DNA of 64,000 nt, from positions 250,944 through 314,943 of the forward strand of contig JAKASR010000002.1 of assembly GCA_021818955.1 (NCBI GenBank), in the 5' to 3' direction. The stretch is from Acidobacteriota bacterium (GTDB lineage Bacteria; Acidobacteriota; Terriglobia; Terriglobales; SCQP01). The translations under genes were made by a program, and so were the position numbers. Positions 52,490 to 59,539 of this stretch are shown here, one piece after another; the first letter of the stretch is position 1, and each line of letters starts with the position of its first letter. Below the pieces are notes generated by a model, which saw only the letters and a program-made list of their open reading frames with translations, ran no database searches and was not told the DNA's origin.

Positions 52490-52837
52490 TTACCAGCCCT
52501 TTTGCCACAATGGCCTGCGGTCGGCGTCGGCAAGCACTTTTTCGATTGCCTTGGCGCGTGCCGTGGGCAAGTAGTGGCCGACGCGGCGCAGGGCGGCGCG
52601 GGCGGCGGCCAGCTTGCCAGTGCTGCTGTCTTGCGCGGCGGCGTCCGTGCTTTGCGCCCGCCGGGATAACTCGGCCCAGTTAATATCGCCGGTTGCGGTT
52701 GTGGGCGCGGTCGTGCGTTCGCCTGACCAGAGATTTCGGGGCGGTTTTACGCGCCAGCCGTCCATCGGCGCGCGAGGAACGGAAATGCCGGTTGGGATGT
52801 TCGAGCCAGCCCAAGTTGTGACTGAGGGGTTACTCAT
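52490..52837 (-). CDS. Hypothetical island protein, 115 aa
   Basis: MSNPSVTTWAGSNIPTGISV start with GGAG about 10 bases upstream. Pro/Arg-rich N-terminus and a helical C-terminus (KLAAARAALRRVGHYLP, ARAKAIEKVLADAD). No recognised domain. Overlaps the upstream small ORF by 8 bases and lies 34 bases before the next gene, consistent with one transcript. Confidence 0.6.
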   Translation of the reverse strand: MSNPSVTTWAGSNIPTGISVPRAPMDGWRVKPPRNLWSGERTTAPTTATGDINWAELSRRAQSTDAAAQDSSTGKLAAARAALRRVGHYLPTARAKAIEKVLADADRRPLWQKGW

Positions 52838-53045
52838 GGGTTAACAACTCCATAAAACAAAGTCGGCCGGCCCTGGAAATGCCGAATAACCAAGGCCGGC
52901 CAGTTCGCGAGGTGAGGTTGCCCCGCGTTTCCGCGCCGGCCGGAGAAGCGGCGCGAACTCGTAGAAAATTTGTAAGTGGGAATCTCCGGTCCTCATAACT
53001 CATTATAACATTCGCGTTTTCGGCGGTTTTTGAGTTATTACTCAC
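52830..53045 (-). CDS. Short hypothetical island ORF, GTG start in a GTGA overlap
   Basis: 71 aa. The GTG at 53045 overlaps the TGA of the upstream gene as GTGA, the same coupling used by most genes in this operon, which is the main argument that it is real. The product (NVIMSYEDRRFPLTNFLR...) has no recognised motif; an ATG at 53003 is an alternative start. Could be spurious. Confidence 0.42.
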   Translation of the reverse strand: MSNNSKTAENANVIMSYEDRRFPLTNFLRVRAASPAGAETRGNLTSRTGRPWLFGISRAGRLCFMELLTHE

Positions 53046-53428
53046 TGGATCGCCTCAATTTGTTCCGGCGCGAAAAATTCAACCTGCGGCTCACCGTTGG
53101 CGGTTTTACGGCCGCAATCCACGGCGCAGCGTTGCGCAAAAACCTGAAGCAACGTTCCCGTCCCGGCCGGCGTCGAAACGCGACGCCCAAGCAGCGGGAA
53201 AAGCCGGGCGTGAGGCTGGCCGAAGCGGGCCTCCAGGTCGGCGGCCGCTGCTTCCGAGTGGGACAAAATAATATGGCTCTGCCCCTGCAGGGCACCATCA
53301 AAACCTACAGAACCTGGTTTTTGATCTGCTTGGGGTGGTTTTGTAGGTTTTGTGGGTTCATCCCTGGGCGTATCCGTAATAATTTGGCCCGGCTGCCAGC
53401 GCAGCCAACGATAGGCTGTGGAACTCAT
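53042..53428 (-). CDS. Small protein accompanying the DUF3987 replication gene
   Basis: 128 aa from MSSTAYRWLRWQPGQIITD; ATG overlaps the upstream stop (ATGA) and has GAGG 8 bases before it. TDTPRDEPTKPTKPPQ and GSVGFDGALQG is a Thr/Pro-Lys linker followed by a G-x-V-G-F peptide commonly found next to primase/helicase genes of integrative elements. The C-terminal half (FGQPHARLFPLLGRRVSTPAG) looks like a small beta domain. Function unknown. Confidence 0.68.
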   Translation of the reverse strand: MSSTAYRWLRWQPGQIITDTPRDEPTKPTKPPQADQKPGSVGFDGALQGQSHIILSHSEAAAADLEARFGQPHARLFPLLGRRVSTPAGTGTLLQVFAQRCAVDCGRKTANGEPQVEFFAPEQIEAIQ

Positions 53429-54987
53429 TTTTTTACCTCGCGGCAGCGCGGGTTGATGGCATATTCCTCGGCAGGGCGGCCACCATCGGGTGACAGCACG
53501 GGGTCGATCCGGCGTAGCCAGTCGGCATCCTCCAATGCCTGGCAGGCAGCCCGCGCCAACCCTGGGGTGTCTAATCCGCTCCAGCCGCACAGATACACCT
53601 CTCGTAAACGAAACGATGTTTTATCCGCGCGCCATCCGCCACGGATGCGCCGCGCCAGTTCCGCTGCGGCACGCAGCGCCGGGGCGGCAACGCAGCTATA
53701 TACCCGGCGCGCATGCGACTCCAGATACTCGCACCAGGCCGCCGCCTGCCGGGTATGCGCCAAGGAAATAACTTCTAATCCGCCGTCAGCGAGCTCAAAC
53801 AACGCGGCCAGGCTGGGCATGAGTGATCGGTATTTGGCGATATGGGCCACCAGCGCCGGATGCAGCTCATCGCCGCGCACTTTAGCTTCCAACTCGCTAA
53901 GCCATGCGACGAACAATTCCTGTGCGTCAGGCGCGAACCGAAGCCGCGCCGGAAATTCAGCGTCCATCGCTGCCAGTCGGCGATAAACTTCTTTCGCCGC
54001 CGCCGAAGCTCGCGCATTCGGCGGACGGTCAATATAATTCCAGGTAGTTGCCGAATCGGGCCATATAAGCAACTGAAAGCGCTGTATCAAGCCATCATTA
54101 CTTGGGCCGTCGCGTAGCGCATCGCACAAATAAGAGCGTAAGCGGCCCGGCTGAATGCCGCCAAGCATGGACATGCAACACGCGGGAACATGGATACTGC
54201 CACGCCCAATCCTGTCTATTGTGTGGTCGGTATCGCCATTCCATGCCTGAAGGCAAAACGCGCGTTCACCTTCGCGGCCCTGCCTATCCAACGATGCCAA
54301 CCATCCGGTTAATTCATCGCGTACAACCATGACGCCTGCAGGGTTGTCGGCCATAATTTTATGCAGCGCCTCAAAGGTGCAATCGTTGACGATTAAACGG
54401 CGCTCGCGCGGTTCGGCGGTTGAATCATCAGGCCGCAGTGGCGTTTCTTTGCCAGCCTTCTCAGCCTGAATAACTTTTTGTTCCCACGCCCGGCGACGCA
54501 GTTCCGATAACTTTACGGCTTCGGCGTGTGCAGCCATTTCACTTTCGTGTTCCGCGCGCCACAACTCAGAAACCTCGCGCAGTGGTGCGGTTATGGCATG
54601 CACCACGGGCGACTTCATGAAACCAGGAGCCGCTACTATTCCGCCCCAAAGGTTCGGAACTACCAGCCAAGCCGAATCTTCGGCTTTCGGCTGTATGCGC
54701 GCCCTGCGATTGGTTGCGCCAGCGAGGCAAAGCACAGCCGCGACGGACGGAAAATCAAGCGGTACCTGCATGCGCTCCGCGACATCAGCGCACAGCGGGC
54801 GTAACGCCTCTGGCAACAATTCTTCATTCAGCGGCAACACCGGAGGCAATTCGCTGCCAATGGGCTGTGGCTCCGGCCAGACAGTGGCCGTTTCTTCGGC
54901 CTGGGCGGCGGCCAACATTTCAGCGGCGCGGCGATAATCGGCCTGCTCGGCGGAGAGGAAGTCCAGTGTGTGTCCGTTCGTGGTCAT
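53425..54987 (-). CDS. DUF3987-domain replication protein
   Basis: 520 aa. The DUF3987 fold (YfjI-type, primase/helicase-associated ATPase-like) is recognised by LDFPSVAAVLCLAGATNRRA, LWGGIVAAPGFMKSPVVHAI, VNDCTFEALHKIMADNPAGV, MVVRDELTGWLASLDRQGRE, ERAFCLQAWNGDTDHTIDRI and SMLGGIQPGRLRSYL. A canonical Walker A Lys is replaced by the APGFMKS loop, as is usual in this family. Coupled by ATGA to the CHC2 protein upstream, with which it presumably replicates the element. Confidence 0.85.
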   Translation of the reverse strand: MTTNGHTLDFLSAEQADYRRAAEMLAAAQAEETATVWPEPQPIGSELPPVLPLNEELLPEALRPLCADVAERMQVPLDFPSVAAVLCLAGATNRRARIQPKAEDSAWLVVPNLWGGIVAAPGFMKSPVVHAITAPLREVSELWRAEHESEMAAHAEAVKLSELRRRAWEQKVIQAEKAGKETPLRPDDSTAEPRERRLIVNDCTFEALHKIMADNPAGVMVVRDELTGWLASLDRQGREGERAFCLQAWNGDTDHTIDRIGRGSIHVPACCMSMLGGIQPGRLRSYLCDALRDGPSNDGLIQRFQLLIWPDSATTWNYIDRPPNARASAAAKEVYRRLAAMDAEFPARLRFAPDAQELFVAWLSELEAKVRGDELHPALVAHIAKYRSLMPSLAALFELADGGLEVISLAHTRQAAAWCEYLESHARRVYSCVAAPALRAAAELARRIRGGWRADKTSFRLREVYLCGWSGLDTPGLARAACQALEDADWLRRIDPVLSPDGGRPAEEYAINPRCREVKK

Positions 54988-55298
54988 TTTTTACCCCCCA
55001 AAAACGCCGCGCACCACGCGGCCCATTGGGCGGCTGTGGTTTGCGGTCGCTGCGGCCGCGCGGCCCGGCGCTGCGGGCGGTCGGAATCCGGCGGGAAAAG
55101 GTCGGCCCATTCCAGCCCGGCGGCGCGCAGAATGTCGCCTTTTTCGCAGCCGGCGAAACAATAAATCAACGTGCGGCCGTCGCGGCCCGGCCGGATCGAG
55201 AGCGACGGCGAACGGTCGTCGTGAGCCGGGCATCGCGCCATCCAGCCCAGCCCGGATCGGCGGCCGTGTAGGCGTTGGGCGAACTCGGCGGCGGTCAT
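54984..55298 (-). CDS. CHC2 zinc-finger primase-type protein
   Basis: 104 aa. ARCPAHDDRSPSLSI, LIYCFAGCEKGDILRAAGL is the CHC2 zinc ribbon of DnaG-type primases (Cys, His and CxxGC ligands), here as a stand-alone protein without the catalytic Toprim domain. Starts in an ATGA overlap with the HTH gene, ends in one with the DUF3987 gene. Likely DNA-binding half of a split primase. Confidence 0.85.
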   Translation of the reverse strand: MTAAEFAQRLHGRRSGLGWMARCPAHDDRSPSLSIRPGRDGRTLIYCFAGCEKGDILRAAGLEWADLFPPDSDRPQRRAARPQRPQTTAAQWAAWCAAFLGGKK

Positions 55299-55516
55299 GC
55301 CGCACCACTTGTCTCGCGCGTGGGCGCGCCAAAACGGACAATGTGGTCTATGTCGCTCGCGCGCACCATCCGCCGGCGCCCAACGGTGACGGACGGGAGG
55401 CGTCCACTAAAAATCATTCGCTCCAGGGTGCGACGCGAAATTGATAGGAGTTGGGCTGCGCCGTCTAGCGTGAGCAGGCGTGGCCCGGTAACAGCAGCGG
55501 GTGTGATGTGACTCAT
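55295..55516 (-). CDS. AlpA/excisionase-like HTH protein
   Basis: 73 aa winged-helix of the MerR/excisionase type: LLTLDGAAQLLSISRRTLERMIFSGRLPSVTVGRRRMVRASDID, the classic helix-turn-helix plus wing of Xis, AlpA and phage Cox-like proteins. Such proteins direct excision or switch on satellite genes. First gene of the tightly overlapping replication block. Good candidate for the island's recombination directionality factor or regulator. Confidence 0.82.
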   Translation of the reverse strand: MSHITPAAVTGPRLLTLDGAAQLLSISRRTLERMIFSGRLPSVTVGRRRMVRASDIDHIVRFGAPTRETSGAA

Positions 55517-55565
55517 GCGGCCAGTGTCGCCGCGTGGCGCGCCAACCGATAGGAAGTGGCGCGGA

Positions 55566-56051
55566 CTATTTTTTGCGCCGTTTTGTCCGGGTGACGGGCG
55601 ATAGCTTTTGCTCTATCAGCTCGCGCAGCGGAGATCCCGCGCTTAAATCCTTGCCGCGCTTTACCTGCCAGCCTACCTGCCGGCGGAGGGCTTCGGCCGG
55701 ATCGCCGGCAGCGTCGGGCTTAAACACGGCCGCCAATTCCCTATGATGCGGTTTGCCTGGCGTAGCCTCACGCTGTTTTGCGGTTAGAAGGGCGCCCAGC
55801 AGATCGCCGCCAAGGCGCGGCGCGGGTAGATTCAGCAATGGCGCAACGCGCCGTAGGTATTCGGCTGCATCCCTGAATGCGGCGCTGAATGTCGCAGCGC
55901 CAGGCAAGACACCCGCAAGCCCGGCTTCGGCTTTTTTATATCGGCCGGCCAGGGCTTCCAAGTCTCCCGCTAAAGCCAGCGCACGCGATTGTAAACGGTC
56001 ATGCCGCCTCCGGGCCGCGTCTCGGACTTTAGATGCGCGCTTTGTCGCCAT
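55566..56051 (-). CDS. Hypothetical island protein, 161 aa
   Basis: Start MATKRASKVRDAARRRHDRL with GGAGG 6 bases upstream (strong). Basic helical N-terminus, then AEYLRRVAPLLNLPAPRLGGDLLGALLTAKQRE and a basic C-terminus (SPVTRTKRRKK). No recognised domain. First gene of the minus-strand operon, divergent from the integrase unit across a 131-base regulatory gap. Confidence 0.68.
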   Translation of the reverse strand: MATKRASKVRDAARRRHDRLQSRALALAGDLEALAGRYKKAEAGLAGVLPGAATFSAAFRDAAEYLRRVAPLLNLPAPRLGGDLLGALLTAKQREATPGKPHHRELAAVFKPDAAGDPAEALRRQVGWQVKRGKDLSAGSPLRELIEQKLSPVTRTKRRKK

Positions 56052-56146
56052 ACCCGCCTCCAGTGCGGGCGGCGGGGCGGCCTGGAGAGCCGCCCCATCA
56101 GCCGGATCATGACTCCGGCGTTGCCGTGTCTAATCCTATTTTACTA

Positions 56147-56175
56147 TTGACAACCTTAACCTGAACGTTCAAGAT
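56147..56175 (+). promoter_or_regulatory. Candidate promoter of the integrase unit
   Basis: TTGACA at 56147-56152, 17 bases, then CAAGAT at 56170-56175 (weak -10; GATATT overlaps it at a 20-base spacing). Transcription would begin near 56182, at the ATG of the 57-codon ORF, suggesting a leaderless message; no Shine-Dalgarno precedes that ATG. The region between the divergent genes is AT-rich and likely holds operators. Confidence 0.4.
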
Positions 56176-56182
56176 ATTAAAT

Positions 56183-56356
56183 ATGGCAAGCCAACAACTC
56201 TCGGAAGCAGGGCGCGTTATGGGCCGAAAGTCATATCGCGTCCGCCTGGAGCGATTCGGGCTGGAACGGTTGCGGGAAATTGCCCGCGAGAATGGCAAAA
56301 AAGGCGGTCGGCCGCCGAAGCGCGCGGCGCAGGCAAAGAAAGGCGGCCAGCAATGA
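56183..56356 (+). CDS. 57-residue AT-hook-like protein coupled to integrase
   Basis: Reads MASQQLSEAGRVMGRK..., ending NGKKGGRPPKRAAQAKKGGQQ. GGRPPK is the core of an AT-hook, and the N-terminal half (SYRVRLERFGLERLREIARE) may form an amphipathic helix. Its TGA overlaps the integrase ATG (ATGA), so translation of the integrase is probably coupled to it. Likely a small accessory DNA-binding protein for recombination or autoregulation; an ATG at 56219 is an alternative start. Confidence 0.65.
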   Translation: MASQQLSEAGRVMGRKSYRVRLERFGLERLREIARENGKKGGRPPKRAAQAKKGGQQ

Positions 56357-57519
56357 AACGCCAACCGAAAAAGGTACGCGGCATCTTCGAGCGGCCGAAA
56401 GGTTCCGATATTTGGTGGGTATCCTACAAAGACATGGCCGGTGTGCGCCATCGTGAAAAGGCCGGTACACGCGGCATGGCGCTGGCGTTGCTGGAAAAGC
56501 GGCGCATGGAGCGGCGCCAAGGCAAGAAACTGCCCGAAAACCTGCGCCAGCGGCCGGTATTGTTCCGCGAGATCGCGGCTGATTGCCTGGAATACTCCCA
56601 AGGCCATAAAATCACCGCCGGGCATGACGTAGCCCGCATGCCTTTGTTTGTCGCCAAACTCGGGGATCAGCCCGTTGCCGGGATTACCCCGCAAGCCGTG
56701 GAGCGGGCGCTGAATCAAATTTCGGTCGACCGTAATTGGAAGCCGGCAACGTGGAACCGGCATAAAGCCATGTTGTCGCTTTGTTTCCGGCTGGCCGTCC
56801 AGAATGGCAAGGCGGCTGTTAATCCGGTCAGGATGGTGCGCCGCAAGCGGGAAGACAATGCCAAACTGCGCTGGCTGACGGCCGAGGAAGAGACCCGGCT
56901 GCGGGTGGTGATCGAAGCCAATTACCCGGATCAATGGCCGGCTTTCGCGCTCAGTCTGCATACTGGCATGCGTCGCGGCGAACAATACCAGCGGATCAAC
57001 TGGAATTGCGTGGATTTTGAGCAACGGCGGCTTTGGGTGCCGGGATCGAAGAATGGGACGGCCCGCAGTATCCCATTGAACGATGCGGCCATTGCCGCGC
57101 TTCTGGCGTTGCGTGACCGGAGCGATGGAACCGGCCCGGTCATGCGGGCTGGCATAGGCGGCCACGGATTGCTGGCCGGTGAACCTCAGAAGACGCCCAA
57201 GCAATGGTTTCAGGCGGCCTGTCGTAAAGCCGGACTGGCTGATTACACCTGGCACGCGAACCGGCATACGTTCGCCAGCCGGCTGATTATGGCTGGCGTA
57301 CCGTTGCGGACAGTGCAAGAATTGATGGGACACAAGACCATAGCCATGACCTGCCGTTATGCCCATCTCGCGCCCGCGCATCAGCTTGAAGCAGTCTTGA
57401 AGCTGGACGGCTGGGGGAAGGCCGAAGCCGGGGGACAAAGTGGCACCAGAAGTGGCACCGGCGATTTTGAGGCATCCAAGCCGGAAGCGGTGGATGCCGT
57501 TCAAGATGTTATACAGTAA
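56353..57519 (+). CDS. int: Tyrosine-type site-specific integrase
   Basis: 388 aa. N-terminal arm-binding domain (MKRQPKKVRGIFERPKG, WWVSYKDMAGVRHREKAGT), SAM-like core-binding domain (PLFVAKLGDQPVAGITPQAV) and catalytic domain with the first Arg in SLHTGMRRGEQYQ, Lys in GSKNGTARSIP, HxxR in WHANRHTFASRL, GHKT and the nucleophile Tyr in TCRYAHLAP. All catalytic residues are intact. The last 30 residues are encoded over one arm-type repeat. It ends 16 bases before the right attachment site and points at the tRNA gene. Confidence 0.93.
   Translation: MKRQPKKVRGIFERPKGSDIWWVSYKDMAGVRHREKAGTRGMALALLEKRRMERRQGKKLPENLRQRPVLFREIAADCLEYSQGHKITAGHDVARMPLFVAKLGDQPVAGITPQAVERALNQISVDRNWKPATWNRHKAMLSLCFRLAVQNGKAAVNPVRMVRRKREDNAKLRWLTAEEETRLRVVIEANYPDQWPAFALSLHTGMRRGEQYQRINWNCVDFEQRRLWVPGSKNGTARSIPLNDAAIAALLALRDRSDGTGPVMRAGIGGHGLLAGEPQKTPKQWFQAACRKAGLADYTWHANRHTFASRLIMAGVPLRTVQELMGHKTIAMTCRYAHLAPAHQLEAVLKLDGWGKAEAGGQSGTRSGTGDFEASKPEAVDAVQDVIQ
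57435..57459 (+). repeat. Integrase arm-type direct repeat, right copy
   Basis: Exact copy of the 25-bp segment at 51206-51230, lying inside the integrase coding region near its 3' end. Two AAGTGGCACC units at 12-bp period in the same orientation as at the left end. Confidence 0.6.
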
Positions 57520-57535
57520 AGACTTGCTAGGAATT

Positions 57536-57575
57536 GCCCGGGTGGCGAAACTGGTAGACGCACGGGACTTAAAAT
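57536..57575 (+). repeat. Right attachment site (5' 40 nt of tRNA-Leu, element-derived)
   Basis: Forms the 5' half of the intact tRNA-Leu gene. The anticodon stem-loop CGGGA-CTTAAAA-TCCCG is a dyad of the kind used as core site, with the 7-base loop as probable crossover region. The flanking base before the repeat differs between the two ends, and so does the base after it. Confidence 0.9.
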
Positions 57576-57624
57576 CCCGAGTCCGGCGACGGACGTGCCG
57601 GTTCGAGTCCGGCCCCGGGCACCA
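57536..57624 (+). tRNA. tRNA-Leu (anticodon TAA), CCA encoded
   Basis: Class II tRNA: acceptor GCCCGGG/CCCGGGC, D arm with GGTAGACG, anticodon stem CGGGA/TCCCG with loop CTTAAAA (anticodon TAA), long variable arm (AGTCCGGCGACGGACGT), T arm GCCGG-TTCGAGT-CCGGC, discriminator A at 57621, then CCA to 57624. Its first 40 bases belong to the element's attachment site. Promoter: TATACA at 57510-57515 overlaps the integrase stop region and may be the -10 that now drives it. Confidence 0.95.
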
Positions 57625-57710
57625 TTCCCGAGCTAAATCTCAACCCAGTCAAAATACGCCGCATATCCATACTGGTTCCGCTAACTACACCGGAGAATTT
57701 AACGATATAT

Positions 57711-58484
57711 TTATTGGCTGATTAGCTTTAATGGCCCCGAAGATGAATACCGAGTTAGAATAAAATAATACGCATAACCCATTGTGCCGCCTTCGGCTTT
57801 GTCGGCAGTGAAAATTAACACATCCTCAACACCATCCCCGTTGAAATCTGCCCGCGCGCCTTCCCAAAATATTTGATGAAGCCCTCCATAAGACAATTCA
57901 AGCTTATTTTTACCATCCTTTTCAATATCCTTCGCAGGCACCACCTCCGAAATGGTCTTAGCCTGCAATCTTTCGCTTTCTTTTTTGTCTTCTTTTTTGT
58001 CCTGGGGGATAAAGCCGAGAATTTCTGCAGGAATCAAATTCAGGTTGGCGAGACTGACTTTTGAAATGAAGCTTTTCTTCGAAAGCCTTGCTCTTTGCAA
58101 ATTAAATAAAAGGCCGCAAGTATAGATTAAAGAGCTCTCCATAGCCATATCGTAAGTAGTTCTGGCATAAGCCTTTTCCGACCGGGCTTTCTTCCATTCA
58201 TTACACGTATAAACCATTTTCTCCCGATGATTTGACCAAGTCATATTCACACCATACTTATGAGCCGGATCTGTATCGCCGTTTCGAACCGGTAAATTGA
58301 GGAAATCTATTATTTCCGATTGCCGCAATGAACCTTTTATAATGCGGCCCTTGAATTTGAGCGGGACTTCAATTTTGAAAATTAAATTCTTCGTGTATCG
58401 ACTCGATTGTTGGGCAAATGAAACGGCCCCTAACGCGTTAAATACTACGAATGAAATTAATTTCGATTGCCTGACCGAGAGCAT
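57711..58484 (-). CDS. AT-richer secreted hypothetical protein
   Basis: 257 aa from MLSVRQSKLISFVVFNALGAVSFAQ (signal peptide; start 58484). Base composition is visibly more AT-rich and uses many AAA/AAT/ATT codons, unlike the GC-rich neighbours, which suggests horizontal acquisition. The C-terminus EGARADFNGDGVEDVLIFTA has an FG-GAP-like DxNxDGxxD loop. Four cysteines in the mid-region (YTCNEW, IYTCGLLFN). No family recognised. Located just outside the island beyond the tRNA. Confidence 0.72.
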   Translation of the reverse strand: MLSVRQSKLISFVVFNALGAVSFAQQSSRYTKNLIFKIEVPLKFKGRIIKGSLRQSEIIDFLNLPVRNGDTDPAHKYGVNMTWSNHREKMVYTCNEWKKARSEKAYARTTYDMAMESSLIYTCGLLFNLQRARLSKKSFISKVSLANLNLIPAEILGFIPQDKKEDKKESERLQAKTISEVVPAKDIEKDGKNKLELSYGGLHQIFWEGARADFNGDGVEDVLIFTADKAEGGTMGYAYYFILTRYSSSGPLKLISQ

Positions 58485-58557
58485 TTGACCCACCGATTGA
58501 TTTTCTAGAGATTAACGCGCCCTCTGATGTGCATCAAAATACATTCATACTGCATTT

Positions 58558-59418
58558 ATGCCGCTCGCCATTACACAAGTCGATGCCTTCACCGACCGGC
58601 CGTTTGCCGGCAATCCCGCCGCGGTTTGCCTTCTGCCCGCGCCGGCCGAGCCGGCCTGGATGCAGGCGGTGGCGGGCGAGATGAACCTTTCGGAAACCGC
58701 TTTTTTGGTGGCGCGCGCCGGCGGCGGCTACGATTTGCGCTGGTTCACGCCGGCGGCCGAAGTCCCGCTCTGCGGACATGCCACGCTTGCCAGCGCGCAC
58801 GTGCTCTGGGAACAAGGCCGGCTGCGCCCGGACCAGCCGGCCATCTTTCACACCCGCAGCGGCGAACTGCGCGCCCAACGCCTCGCGCCGCCGAACGCAG
58901 CGGCGAATTGTGTTGGCTGGATCGAACTCGATTTTCCCGCTTACGCCATTGAAATGTGTGAGCCGCCGGCAGGGTTGCTGGAAGCGCTGGCGGGAATGAA
59001 TGCCAAGCCGCTGGCGGTGAATTTTACCGGACGGCGGCTCGGCTCGCCTCCGCAAGCACCCAGCGATTACCTGGTCGAACTGGAATCGGAAGCGGCGGTG
59101 CGCGAGCTGGCGCCCGAACACGGACGGCTGAAACAATTGCCACTGCGCGCGGTGATCGTGACGGGCCGCGGCAGCACACCCGGCTGCGATTTCGTCTCGC
59201 GCTTTTTTGCTCCCGGCGTCGGCGTGGTCGAAGACCCGGTCACCGGCTCGGCGCATTGCGCGCTGGTGCCGTACTGGGCAGCCAAGCTGGGGAAAAGCGA
59301 ACTGACCGCCTACCAGGCCTCGCCGCGCGGCGGCTGGCTGCGGCTGCGAACCGCGGGCGAGCGGGTGAAAATCGCCGGTCAGGCTGTGACGGTATGGCGT
59401 GGAGAATTGATAGATTAA
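58558..59418 (+). CDS. PhzF-family isomerase/epimerase
   Basis: 286 aa. ITQVDAFTDRPFAGNPAAVCLLP, NLSETAFLV (catalytic Glu), DLRWFTPAAEVPLCGHATLA and GVGVVEDPVTGSAHCALVPYW are the PhzF signature of the diaminopimelate-epimerase fold. Most chromosomal PhzF-like proteins are not in phenazine clusters and no other phz gene is here, so the physiological substrate is unknown. Confidence 0.92.
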   Translation: MPLAITQVDAFTDRPFAGNPAAVCLLPAPAEPAWMQAVAGEMNLSETAFLVARAGGGYDLRWFTPAAEVPLCGHATLASAHVLWEQGRLRPDQPAIFHTRSGELRAQRLAPPNAAANCVGWIELDFPAYAIEMCEPPAGLLEALAGMNAKPLAVNFTGRRLGSPPQAPSDYLVELESEAAVRELAPEHGRLKQLPLRAVIVTGRGSTPGCDFVSRFFAPGVGVVEDPVTGSAHCALVPYWAAKLGKSELTAYQASPRGGWLRLRTAGERVKIAGQAVTVWRGELID

Positions 59419-59539
59419 ATTTCCGAAATTTCGCATTCCAGAAAGAGCAGGCAAGACACCCGCGCTCTTCAGGGACATGGGCGGCGGAGTGCGGCTATAA
59501 TCGCTCTGAATTTCAGCACCGAACACAGACCCTGGGTTT

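Larger units (their letters stand above)
51040..57575. mobile_element. 6.5-kb integrated element in tRNA-Leu(TAA), satellite/IME-like
   Basis: Bounded by exact 40-bp direct repeats (51040-51079 and 57536-57575), both equal to nucleotides 1-40 of the tRNA. Gene order: one plus-strand unit (57-codon AT-hook-like ORF and tyrosine integrase) facing the right end, and a minus-strand operon of nine genes with mostly overlapping start/stop codons: 161-aa unknown, AlpA-like HTH, CHC2 zinc finger, DUF3987 protein, accessory protein, four small unknowns. No structural, packaging, conjugation or recognisable toxin genes. That content resembles phage-inducible satellites or small integrative mobilisable elements. 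Identity of the repeats and complete integrase suggest recent insertion. Confidence 0.9.

Noticed and set aside
56107..57504. 465-residue frame antisense to the integrase
   Set aside because: The integrase on the opposite strand has all catalytic residues; the antisense frame shows no family features.
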